In this document: piece after piece, positions 52,083 to 61,672 of the stretch
Layout of the letters: every line of letters starts with the position of its first letter
Numbering within the stretch: the stretch's first letter is position 1
Source of the DNA: Actinomyces oris
GTDB taxonomy: Bacteria; Actinomycetota; Actinomycetes; Actinomycetales; Actinomycetaceae
NCBI RefSeq assembly: GCF_001929375.1
Contig: NZ_MSGO01000008.1
Location: 6,436-70,435, forward strand
DNA: 64,000 bases
Direction of reading: 5' to 3'
Translations under genes and position numbers: made by a program
Notes under the pieces: generated by a model
What the model was told of the DNA's origin: nothing
What the model saw: the letters and a program-made list of their open reading frames with translations, nothing else
Databases searched by the model: none

Positions 52083-52354
52083 CGGCTGAGTCTCCCATCG
52101 TCTTCTTCGTCGGGTCCGCGCCATAGTTCCTTGGGCATGGCTATGTCAAGGTAGATGACATCGTATGGATGGTCCGCTTCAAGCTCATGGAGTCGGTCCG
52201 TATGACATAGGATCCACGGTTGGTGCGGTCCCATGCAGTCCGCAAGACGGTCCAGAGCGGTATATGCCAGCAGAGCGGTCCGCCCGTCTTTCGTGCGGCG
52301 CATCTCCACTTCGGCGCCCCACTCTCCCGGCGTGTGGCACGGTAGATACACCAC
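52079..52354 (-). CDS. SAV_915-like hypothetical protein of the effector locus
   Basis: A 91-residue protein: VYLPCHTPGEWGAEVEMRRT, then KDGRTALLAYTALDRLADCM and PYDVIYLDIAMPKELWRGPD. The RRTKDGRTALLAYTALDRL block resembles the SAV_915/SseB-like family often found beside WXG100 genes in actinobacteria. No ATG is available; GTG at 52354 is the only start found, and the frame upstream (E-P-E-R-P-V-V-P-P) looks coding, so the true N terminus may have been lost or mutated. First gene of the coupled three-gene locus. Confidence 0.55.
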   Translation of the reverse strand: MVYLPCHTPGEWGAEVEMRRTKDGRTALLAYTALDRLADCMGPHQPWILCHTDRLHELEADHPYDVIYLDIAMPKELWRGPDEEDDGRLSR

Positions 52355-52434
52355 AGGTGGAACAACGGGCCGTTCAGGCTCGCCTGCACTGACTGTTCAG
52401 TGGAAGAATTCATAAAGGAACGGTAACAGAGCTT

Positions 52435-52513
52435 GAGGCTTATTCACGGCATCCGTCAAAGGTGCTGTGACCTGCGCAGATGCCAGCGTCGGCTAGCCCT
52501 GTGAATAAGCCTC
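52435..52513. mobile_element. 79-bp miniature inverted-repeat element, copy 2
   Basis: Perfect 13-bp terminal repeats GAGGCTTATTCAC (52435-52447) and GTGAATAAGCCTC (52501-52513). CTT lies on both sides (52432-52434 and 52514-52516), a 3-bp target duplication. The interior is nearly identical to copy 1 (shared GCTGTGACCTGCGCAGATGC). It lies between the effector locus and menF, within the promoter side of the former. Confidence 0.92.
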
Positions 52514-52580
52514 CTTGTGCGGCTTTGTCCTGGATATTGGTCTCCAGGATCCGTTCGCTCGCCGGCGTGTCGGGCAGGGC

Positions 52581-53942
52581 TCAACCGGGTACGCCCAGCG
52601 CCCCCAGCATGGGGCGCATCTTGGCGGTCGTCTCCGCCAGCTCGTCGACCGGCTCGGAGTCCGGCATGATGCCGCCGCCCCCGAACACCCTCGCGGGGGA
52701 CTGTGGTCCAGGCCCCTCCGGGGGCAGCTGGGCGCTGCGCAGCGCAATGCACCACTCGCCCTCGCCGTGCCAGTCCACCCAGCCCACCGGCCCGGCGTAA
52801 CGCCCCCGGTCCATGGACTCGGCCTCCTCGATGAGACGCGCCGCCGCCTGAGTCGGCGTCCCGCACACGGCCGCCGTCGGGTGCAGCGCGTCCAGCAGTG
52901 CCAGCGCCCCGGTGTCCCCGGCGACGACCCCAGTGACATCACTGGCCAGGTGCAGCACATTCGGCAGCGTCAGGACGAAGCGGGCCGGGGCCTCCACCAC
53001 CGAGCACAGCGGCTCCAGCGCCGTGATCGCCGACTCCCGGGCCAGCTCATGCTCCCGGTTGTTCTTCTCCGACCCCTCCAACCAGGACGCCAGGCGCGCC
53101 GTCGCCAGAGCGTCCTCACCGGCGTGCCGGCGTGCCGTACCGGCCAACACCCTGCTGATGAGGCGCCGATCCCGCAGACGCAGCAGCAGCTCAGGGCTGG
53201 CCCCCACCATCTGGTCGACGGCGAAGACCCAGGTGGAGGGGTAGCCACGGGCCAGGCGCCGCAGCACCGTACCGGTGGCCAGCGGCCTGCCCGGGCGAAC
53301 CAGCACGTCACGGGCCAGAACCACCTTGCGGGCCCGCCCCGCACGCATCCGCTCCTGCGTGCCGGAGACCGCCCGGCACCACTGCTCCTCGCTGAGCGCC
53401 CCGGTCTCGACAGCGGCAGCGCCACCGGAGTCCCCAGCGTCGCCGGCTCGCTCCCGGTCAACCGCTGCGCGTGCCTGCGCCACCATCACCCCCAGGAGCA
53501 TCTCGGGATCCGGGTGCTCCGGCTCCATCCCGTCGTCAGCACCGGGCACCACGGTCGTCAGCCAGGCGCCGGAGCCGTCGCACCCGACGAGGACCTCGGG
53601 AACAACCAGGACCGAGGACTGCTCGGAGGCGGGGGAGAAGGTGATCGCGCCCAGCGCCACCGGCCCGGTCCCGGGGCGGACCAGCGCATCACGCCACCAG
53701 GCCGCGCCGACGACGGCCCGCCACGCGGCCCGCAGCGCCTCGATGCGGTCCGCCCCGTGAGCCTCGATCTCCAGGACGCGGCCCAGGCCGATGAGCCCGC
53801 GCCCCTCGTGCACCCAGGAGCTGACATCCTCGCGGCCCGCCAGCAGGTCGATGAGCGCCAGCCCCTCCAGCGCGTCCTCGGGCAGCTCACGGGTGTGGAA
53901 GGACAGGTGCGGTGGCGCGGCCAGGCAGTGCTCTGCCCTCAC
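52581..53942 (-). CDS. menF: Isochorismate synthase (MenF/EntC family)
   Basis: A 453-residue chorismate-binding enzyme, first committed step of menaquinone synthesis. C-terminal chorismate domain about 190-445: RKVVLARDVLVRPGRPL, WVFAVDQMVGASPELLLRLR, LISRVLAGTARR, SEKNNREHELARESAITALE, LPNVLHLASDVTG, LDALHPTAAVCGTPTQAA and GGGGIMPDSEPVDELAET with the Mg-binding Glu. The catalytic Lys is in KVVLARD. A salicylate or siderophore role is possible for EntC-type enzymes, but the seven other men genes in this window favour MenF. Opposite strand to the nuo operon. Confidence 0.88.
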   Translation of the reverse strand: MRAEHCLAAPPHLSFHTRELPEDALEGLALIDLLAGREDVSSWVHEGRGLIGLGRVLEIEAHGADRIEALRAAWRAVVGAAWWRDALVRPGTGPVALGAITFSPASEQSSVLVVPEVLVGCDGSGAWLTTVVPGADDGMEPEHPDPEMLLGVMVAQARAAVDRERAGDAGDSGGAAAVETGALSEEQWCRAVSGTQERMRAGRARKVVLARDVLVRPGRPLATGTVLRRLARGYPSTWVFAVDQMVGASPELLLRLRDRRLISRVLAGTARRHAGEDALATARLASWLEGSEKNNREHELARESAITALEPLCSVVEAPARFVLTLPNVLHLASDVTGVVAGDTGALALLDALHPTAAVCGTPTQAAARLIEEAESMDRGRYAGPVGWVDWHGEGEWCIALRSAQLPPEGPGPQSPARVFGGGGIMPDSEPVDELAETTAKMRPMLGALGVPG

Positions 53943-53990
53943 GACTCTGCCCTCACGATGTCGGCCCCGGGTCGCTGCTCAGGCCGGTTC

Positions 53991-54728
53991 TCACTGCTCG
54001 CCCCGGGCGGGCGCGGGCCGAGTGCCCCGGTGGACCGCGACGATCCCGCCGGAGAGGTTCTTGTAGCCCACGCCCCGCCAACCGGCCTCCTGCATGAGGC
54101 CGGCCAGCTCCCGCTGGTCCGGCCAGGCCAGGATCGACTCGCCCAGGTAGTCGTAGGCCTCGGTGTTCGAGGAGACCAGGCGGGCGGCGGCCGGCAGGGC
54201 GCTGCCCAGGTAGAAGCGGTACAGGCGTCGGAAGGCCGGCCAGACCGGGGTGGAGAACTCCGCGATGACGATCCGCCCGCCCGGAACCGTCACCCGGCGC
54301 ATCTCCGACAGTGCCCGCGCCGTGTCCTGCACGTTGCGCAGCCCGTAGGAGATGGTGACGACGTCGAAGCTCTCATCGGCGAAGGGCAGTGCCGTGGCGT
54401 CCCCGGCCACGAAGGCGATCTCGGGGTGGCGGCGCTTGCCCTCGGCCACCATGCCGGTGGAGAAGTCGCAGGCCACGACCTCGGCGCCGTCGGCGGCGTA
54501 CTCCACCGAGGAGGTACCGGTCCCCGCGGCCAGATCCAGGACGCGCGTCCCCGGCCTCGCGGCGACGGCCGCGCGCGTCACCCGGCGCCACATGTGCACC
54601 TGGAACAGACTCATCACGTCATTGGACAGGTCGTAGCGGCGCGCGACGGCGTCGAACATCCCAGCGACCTCGCGCGGGTCCTTGGCAAGGCTGGCTCGAA
54701 GAGGGGATTGGCTCATGGGGGTCATCAT
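53991..54728 (-). CDS. menG: Demethylmenaquinone methyltransferase
   Basis: A 245-residue SAM-dependent methyltransferase of the UbiE/MenG family, last core step of menaquinone synthesis. Signatures: [20 protein letters not shown] (UbiE motif 1 region), [18 protein letters not shown] (SAM-binding), [37 protein letters not shown] (UbiE motif 2), [20 protein letters not shown]. An internal ATG at 54716 (MSQSP) is an equally likely start. Placed 48 nt before menF on the same strand, so menG-menF may be one transcript. Divergent from the reductase-nuo operon. Confidence 0.93.
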   Translation of the reverse strand: MMTPMSQSPLRASLAKDPREVAGMFDAVARRYDLSNDVMSLFQVHMWRRVTRAAVAARPGTRVLDLAAGTGTSSVEYAADGAEVVACDFSTGMVAEGKRRHPEIAFVAGDATALPFADESFDVVTISYGLRNVQDTARALSEMRRVTVPGGRIVIAEFSTPVWPAFRRLYRFYLGSALPAAARLVSSNTEAYDYLGESILAWPDQRELAGLMQEAGWRGVGYKNLSGGIVAVHRGTRPAPARGEQ

Positions 54729-55093
54729 CGCAAATCCCGACCACGGTCTCGCCGCCGAGGCGTGCCGCAGACCGCTCCCAGCCGGCCTGCGACCACCCCG
54801 GTGCCGCTCTAGGACGCAGGTCCCGTCCGACAGTGTTGAAATTCGTCACTCACTTGCAGCGTAATTCCGGGACGCTGTCATCTGTCGTTGAGACGGGCAC
54901 GTCCCTGGAGATTGCCGTCACGGCAACGAAAACCGCGGCCAGCCTCCTGCCTCGGCGCACTCGTCATGGAGGTGTCGGCCGCCTGGGTACAGTCGGCACA
55001 GGCTCCGCCCAGTGCGGGGCCTGCATTACGGTGCCAACTGTGATGCCTACGACAACACCCGCAGTACCAGAAGTGCCGAGGAGGGGAACCCGA
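54729..55093. other. Divergent promoter region, menG and menJ-nuo
   Basis: 365 nt between divergent genes with no credible coding sequence. It should hold the promoter of the eight-gene reductase-nuo operon. No clear -35/-10 pair or regulator palindrome was seen by eye. Confidence 0.45.
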
Positions 55094-56395
55094 GTGACCC
55101 AGGCAGCCGCCCAGTCCAGCGCCTCCGCCACTGCCGACGTCATCGTCGTCGGGGCCGGCCCGGCCGGCTCCTCGGCGGCCTACCACATGGCCACTCTCGG
55201 CCTCGACGTCATCCTCCTGGAGAAGCAGGAGCTCGGCCGGGACAAGGTCTGCGGAGACGGCCTGACCCCCTCGGCCGTGCGCGAGCTGGTCTCCATGGGC
55301 ATGGACACCACCGGCTGGCAGCGCAACCGCGGCCTGCGCGTCATTGGCGGCGGACACCTCCTCCACTTCCCCTGGCCGGAGCAGGCCTCCTTCCCCTCCT
55401 ACGGGATGGCCCGCCCCCGCGCCCTGCTCGACCGCGACCTGGCCGAGCACGCCGCCGCGGCCGGCGCCCGCCTGCTCACCGGCGTCACCGTCACCGGCCC
55501 CGTCACCTCGCCCACCGGCCGCGTCACCGGTGTCGAGGCCCGCCCCACCAACCGGGTCACCTACCCCGGCATCGAGGGCCCCACCACCTTCACCGCCCCA
55601 CTGGTCGTCGACGCCGGAGGGGTCTCGGCCCGCCTGGCCACCGCCGTGGGGCGCACCAAGAACGAGCGCCGCCCCATGGGCGTGGCCGTGCGCGCCTACT
55701 TCCGCTCCCCGCGCGCCAAGGACGCCTGGATGGAGTCCCGCCTCGAGCTGTGGGACGGCACACCCGGCAAGTCCGACCTCCTGCCCGGCTACGGGTGGAT
55801 CTGGTCCGTGGGGGAGGGTCTGGTCAACGTCGGGCTCGGCTCGGTCTCCTCGCGCGCCCAGGCCACCGCCATCGACTACCGCGCCGTGTTCAACCGCTGG
55901 ATGGACAACGTCCCGGCCTCCTGGGGCTTCACCAAGGAGAACCAGGTCGGCGGTCTGGTCAGCGCCGCCCTGCCCATGGCCTTCAACCGCAAGCCGCACT
56001 ACGCCGACGGCCTCATGCTGCTGGGCGACGCCGGCGGCATGGTCTCGCCCTTCAACGGCGAGGGCATCGCCCAGGCCCTCATGTCCGGCCGCCTGGCCGC
56101 CCAGGCCGCCGCCCAGGCCGCCGCCCGCACGACCACTTCCGGTCGCGAGCAGGTCCTGGCCCAGTACCCCAAGGCCCTCAGCTCCGAGATGGGCGGCTAC
56201 TACACGCTCGGCCGTGTCTTCGTCGCCCTCATCGAGCACCCCGAGGTCATGCGCCTGTGCACCCGCTACGGACTGCCGCGCAAGCGCCTCATGAAGCTCG
56301 TCACCAAGCTCCTGTCCGACGGGTGGGAGCGCCGCGGCGGCGACGGAATCGACCACTTCATCCAGCTCCTGACAAGGATGGTGCCGGAAGCATGA
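55094..56395 (+). CDS. Geranylgeranyl reductase family flavoprotein (MenJ-like)
   Basis: A 433-residue FAD-dependent reductase. Dinucleotide-binding motif DVIVVGAGPAGSSAAYHMAT at about 15-34; LLEKQELGRDKVCGDGLTP with the conserved Cys-Gly-Asp-Gly; MARPRALLDRDLAEHAAAAG; GLMLLGDAGGMVSPFNGEGI near the C terminus. In mycobacteria, MenJ of this family saturates one isoprene unit of menaquinone. Here the gene is fused by an ATGA overlap to nuoA, supporting a role on the quinone used by complex I. GTG start with GAGGAGGGGA. Confidence 0.85.
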   Translation: MTQAAAQSSASATADVIVVGAGPAGSSAAYHMATLGLDVILLEKQELGRDKVCGDGLTPSAVRELVSMGMDTTGWQRNRGLRVIGGGHLLHFPWPEQASFPSYGMARPRALLDRDLAEHAAAAGARLLTGVTVTGPVTSPTGRVTGVEARPTNRVTYPGIEGPTTFTAPLVVDAGGVSARLATAVGRTKNERRPMGVAVRAYFRSPRAKDAWMESRLELWDGTPGKSDLLPGYGWIWSVGEGLVNVGLGSVSSRAQATAIDYRAVFNRWMDNVPASWGFTKENQVGGLVSAALPMAFNRKPHYADGLMLLGDAGGMVSPFNGEGIAQALMSGRLAAQAAAQAAARTTTSGREQVLAQYPKALSSEMGGYYTLGRVFVALIEHPEVMRLCTRYGLPRKRLMKLVTKLLSDGWERRGGDGIDHFIQLLTRMVPEA

Positions 56396-56751
56396 ACCCC
56401 TACGCCTCCCTGCTCATCATGGCCGCGTTGGCCCTCCTGGTGGCCGTCGGCGGCCTGGCCCTGAGCGCCATCGTCAGTCCCGCCCGGCGCAACCGGGTCA
56501 AGGTCGCCAACTACGAGTGCGGCATCGACCCCACCCCCGCCAACACCGAGCACGGGCGCTTCCCCGTCTCCTTCTACCTGGTGGGCATGACCTTCATCAT
56601 CTTCGACGTCGAGGTGGTCTTCCTCTACCCCTGGGCCACGGCCTTCGGGCGCCTGGGCTTCTTCGGGCTGGGGGCGGCCGTCCTGTTCATCGGCCTCATC
56701 ACCGTGCCCTACATCCTCGAGTGGCGTCGCGGCGGACTGGACTGGGACTGA
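56392..56751 (+). CDS. nuoA: NADH-quinone oxidoreductase subunit A
   Basis: A 119-residue complex I membrane subunit with three helices (about 5-28, 62-84, 90-112). Conserved YECGIDPTPANTEHGRFPVS (loop with the ECG) and FYLVGMTFIIFDVEVVFLYP with its acidic residues near the quinone channel. Starts on the ATG overlapping the upstream reductase stop. Confidence 0.95.
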   Translation: MNPYASLLIMAALALLVAVGGLALSAIVSPARRNRVKVANYECGIDPTPANTEHGRFPVSFYLVGMTFIIFDVEVVFLYPWATAFGRLGFFGLGAAVLFIGLITVPYILEWRRGGLDWD

Positions 56752-56804
56752 GGCGGCCCTGACCGGCCAGGACCCAGCCCGACGATCCCAAGGAGTACAC
56801 AGCA

Positions 56805-57428
56805 GTGAAGAGCATGAAGAAGCACAACGCCTACATGGCGTCCATCCCCTCCAAGCGCCACGACCCCTACGCCGCCGCGGCCGCCGAGGTCGACAGCCCG
56901 GGCTTCCTGCTGACCACCGTCGAGAAGCTCGCGGGACTGGCCCAGGCCCGCTCCATGTGGCCCGTCACCATGGGCCTGGCCTGCTGCGCCATCGAGATGA
57001 TGGCCGCCGGCACCCCCCGCTTCGACATGGCGCGCTTCGGCTGGGAGGTCTTCCGCGCCTCCCCGCGCCACGCCGACGTCATGATCGTCTCGGGCCGCGT
57101 CTCCCACAAGATGGCCCCCATCGTGCGCAACGTCTACGACTCCATGCCCGAGCCCAAGTGGGTCATCTCCATGGGGGCCTGCGCCTCGTCGGGAGGCATC
57201 TTCAACAACTACGCCGTCGTCCAGGGCTGCGACCACGTCGTCCCGGTGGACATCTACCTGCCGGGCTGCCCGCCGCGCCCCGAGATGCTCCTCAACGCCA
57301 TGCTCGAGCTCACCCGCCAGATCGAGAAGAAGCCGCTGTTCAAGCACCGCGAGGAGATCGCCCGCGCCGTCGAGGCCGCCGCGCTGTCGGCCACCCCCAC
57401 CCATGAGATGAAGGGCCTGCTGGCATGA
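56805..57428 (+). CDS. nuoB: NADH-quinone oxidoreductase subunit B
   Basis: A 207-residue subunit that holds the terminal N2 [4Fe-4S] cluster. Ligands: the tandem Cys pair in [15 protein letters not shown], a third in [13 protein letters not shown], and a fourth in [15 protein letters not shown] start (AAGGAG upstream), with an ATG three codons later as an alternative. Ends in an ATGA overlap with nuoC. Confidence 0.95.
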   Translation: MKSMKKHNAYMASIPSKRHDPYAAAAAEVDSPGFLLTTVEKLAGLAQARSMWPVTMGLACCAIEMMAAGTPRFDMARFGWEVFRASPRHADVMIVSGRVSHKMAPIVRNVYDSMPEPKWVISMGACASSGGIFNNYAVVQGCDHVVPVDIYLPGCPPRPEMLLNAMLELTRQIEKKPLFKHREEIARAVEAAALSATPTHEMKGLLA

Positions 57429-58182
57429 GTGAGAAGAACGCCCCGGGACACGACTCGGGCCCCGACGCCCTGACCGAGGTCCCCGAGGTCGCCGGCACCC
57501 CCGTGCGCCCCGAGCTGCGCCTGGAGGTCATCGCCGCCCCCACCGGCCAGTTCGGCGCCTCCGACGCCGGGGACACCACCGGCTACGGCGAGCACCGCAG
57601 CGTCATCACCCTCGCCCCCGCCGCCGCGCGCCCCTACGGCGGCTGGTTCGACGACGTCGTCGACGCCCTCATCGAGGACCTCCAGGAGGCCGGCATCGAC
57701 CCGGCCGCCGCCATCGAGAAGGTCGTCGTCGAGCACGACGAGCTCACCCTGTTCATCGCCCGCGAGCACCTGCTCGACGTCGCCCGCCCCCTGCGCGACG
57801 ACCAGGACCTGCGCTTCGAGCTGTGCCTGGGCGTCAGCGGCGTCCACTACCCCGAGCTGACCGGGCGCGAGCTGCACGCCTGTATCCAGTTCATGAGCCT
57901 GACCCACGGCGGGCGTCAGCTGCGCCTGCAGGTCGCCTGCCCCGAGACCGACCCGCACGTGCCCTCCCTCGTCTCGCTCTACCCCGGCAACGACTGGCAC
58001 GAGCGCGAGACCTGGGACCTCATGGGCATCGTCTTCGACGGACACCCCCACCTGACCCGCACCGCCATGCCCGACGACTGGGTGGGCCACCCCCAGCGCA
58101 AGGACTACCCGTTGGGCGGCATCCCCGTCGAGTACAAGGGCGCCCAGACCCCGCCCGCCGACACCCGGAGGTCCTACCGCTG

Positions 58183-58183
<1 letters not shown>
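57425..58183 (+). CDS. nuoC: NADH-quinone oxidoreductase subunit C
   Basis: A 252-residue hydrophilic subunit. The 30-kDa subunit signature is [20 protein letters not shown] followed by [20 protein letters not shown]. The N-terminal 90 residues are a longer, acidic extension than in Escherichia coli single-domain homologues but usual for actinobacteria. Overlaps nuoD at TGATG. Confidence 0.94.
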
Positions 58184-59570
<1,387 letters not shown>

Positions 59571-59571
<1 letters not shown>

Positions 59572-60341
59572 TGAGCACCACCGAGAACGCAGTCAACCCA
59601 GCCGTCGAGACCATCGCCACCGTCAGCGCGGTCGGCCCGGTGGGCACCGTTGCGCAAGCCGCTGTGGCCGCCGGCTACAGCACCGAGGTCGCCCAGGGCC
59701 TCCAGGTCGACATCGAGCGGATCATCGCCCGCTACCCGGCGGGCAAGGAGCGCAGCGCCCTCATCCCGATGCTCCACCTCATCCAGTCCGTGGACGGCTA
59801 CGTCTCGCCGGCCGGCATCGCCCTGTGCGCCGCCCGGCTCGGCCTGGAGCGCGCCGAGGTCAGTGCCGTGGCCACCTTCTACAGCCAGTTCCGCCGCCAC
59901 CCGGTGGGCACCTACCACGTGGGCGTGTGCACCAACGCCCTGTGCGCCGTCATGGGCGGGGACGAGATCTGGAAGGCGGTCACCGAGCACACCGGCCTGG
60001 GCGCCGAGGAGACCAGCGAGGACGGCACCATCAGCCTCGAGCGCGTCGAGTGCAACGCCGCCTGCGACTACGCCCCCGTCGTCATGGTCAACTGGGAGTT
60101 CTTCGACAACCAGACCCCCGACTCCGCCGTCGCCATGATCAAGGCCCTCGAGCGCGGCGAGGACGTCGCCCCCACCCGCGGCCCCGAGACCGTCCCCACC
60201 TTCCGTGAGAACGAGCGCCTGCTGGCCGGCTTCGAGGACGGCCGCACCGACGAGGGGCGCGGCCCCGGCGAGCCGACCCTGCGCGGCCTGCGCATCGCCC
60301 GCGAGCAGGGCTGGACCGCGCCGAAGGAGGAGACCAAGTGA
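59571..60341 (+). CDS. nuoE: NADH-quinone oxidoreductase subunit E
   Basis: A 256-residue subunit with a thioredoxin-like [2Fe-2S] domain: ligands in VCTNALCAVMGG and ECNAACDYAPVVMVN. It belongs to the NADH-input module. It has an N-terminal Ala/Thr/Val-rich extension of about 25 residues and a C-terminal charged tail after the ferredoxin domain (PETVPTFRENERLLAGFEDG), longer than in E. coli. GTGA overlap with nuoF. Confidence 0.94.
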
Positions 60342-61669
60342 GTGACACCGCCACCTACACCGCGCCGGGGACCCTCACCCCGGTCCTGAGCGACCTGTGG
60401 GACCAGGAGCGCTCCTGGACCCTGCGGACCTACCTCGACCACGGCGGCTACGAGGGCCTCAAGAAGGCCAAGACCCTCAGCTGCGAGGACCTCATCGGCC
60501 TCATCAAGGACTCCGGACTGCGTGGACGCGGCGGCGCAGGCTTCCCCACCGGCCTGAAGTGGTCCTTCCTGCCCCCGGTCGACGGCGGCCCGCGCTACCT
60601 CGTGGTCAACGCCGACGAGTCCGAGCCGGGCACCTGCAAGGACATCCCCACGATCATGTCCAACCCGCAGGCGCTCATCGAGGGCATCGCCATCACCTCC
60701 CGGGCCATCGGCGGCGACCACGCCTTCGTCTACCTGCGCGGCGAGGTCCCCCACGTCTACCGCCGCCTGCTCAGCGCCGTGCGTGAGGCCACCGAGTCCG
60801 GCCTGCTGGACACCGGCTTCGGGCTCGACGGCCAGCAGCGGCTGCGCATCACCGCCCACGCCGGGGCCGGCGCCTACATCTGCGGTGAGGAGACCGCCCT
60901 GCTGGACTCCCTGGAGGGCCGCCGCGGCCACCCCCGCCTCAAGCCGCCCTTCCCCGCCGTCGCCGGCCTCTACGCCCGGCCCACGGTGGTCAACAACGTC
61001 GAGACCATCGCCTCGGTCCCGGCGATCCTGACCCGCGGCGCCCAGTGGTACTCCACCATGGGCACCGAGAAGTCCAAGGGCCACGGCATCTTCTCCGTCT
61101 CCGGCCACGTGGCCCACCCCGGCCAGTACGAGGCCCCCTTCGGCATCACCATGCGCGAGCTCATCGAGCTCTCCGGCGGCATCCGCCCCGGCCACGAGCT
61201 GAAGTTCTGGGTGCCGGGAGGCTCCTCGACACCGATCTTCGGCCCCGACGAGCTCGACGTCCCCCTGGACTACGAGTCCGTGGCCGAGGCCGGCTCCATG
61301 CTGGGAACCCGCGCCCTGCAGGTCTTCGACGAGACCGTCTCCGTGGTGCGCGTGGTCACCCGCTGGACCGAGTTCTACCAGCACGAGTCCTGCGGCAAGT
61401 GCACTCCCTGCCGCGAGGGCACCTACTGGATGCGCCAGATCATGCTGCGCCTGGAGGCCGGGCGCGGCCTGCCCGGCGACGTCGAGAAGCTCGAGTCCAT
61501 CGCCTCCAACATCGCCGGACGCTCCTTCTGCGCCCTGGGCGACGCCTCCGCCACCCCGGTCCTGACCGGCATCAAGCGGTTCCGTGAGGAGTTCGAGGCC
61601 GGCTACACCGCCGCCGCCGGCGAGCTCTTCCCCTACGCCGCCTCCTCCGTCTTCGAAAGCGCACGGTGA
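60338..61669 (+). CDS. nuoF: NADH-quinone oxidoreductase subunit F
   Basis: A 443-residue subunit carrying FMN, the NADH site and one [4Fe-4S] cluster. NADH/FMN motifs GLRGRGGAGFPTGLKWSF and NADESEPGTCKD; FMN site AGAGAYICGEETALLDSLEG; cluster motif ESCGKCTPCREGTYW with a later Cys in GRSFCALGD. GTG start overlapping nuoE stop. Confidence 0.95.
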   Translation: MSDTATYTAPGTLTPVLSDLWDQERSWTLRTYLDHGGYEGLKKAKTLSCEDLIGLIKDSGLRGRGGAGFPTGLKWSFLPPVDGGPRYLVVNADESEPGTCKDIPTIMSNPQALIEGIAITSRAIGGDHAFVYLRGEVPHVYRRLLSAVREATESGLLDTGFGLDGQQRLRITAHAGAGAYICGEETALLDSLEGRRGHPRLKPPFPAVAGLYARPTVVNNVETIASVPAILTRGAQWYSTMGTEKSKGHGIFSVSGHVAHPGQYEAPFGITMRELIELSGGIRPGHELKFWVPGGSSTPIFGPDELDVPLDYESVAEAGSMLGTRALQVFDETVSVVRVVTRWTEFYQHESCGKCTPCREGTYWMRQIMLRLEAGRGLPGDVEKLESIASNIAGRSFCALGDASATPVLTGIKRFREEFEAGYTAAAGELFPYAASSVFESAR

Positions 61670-61672
61670 GCC

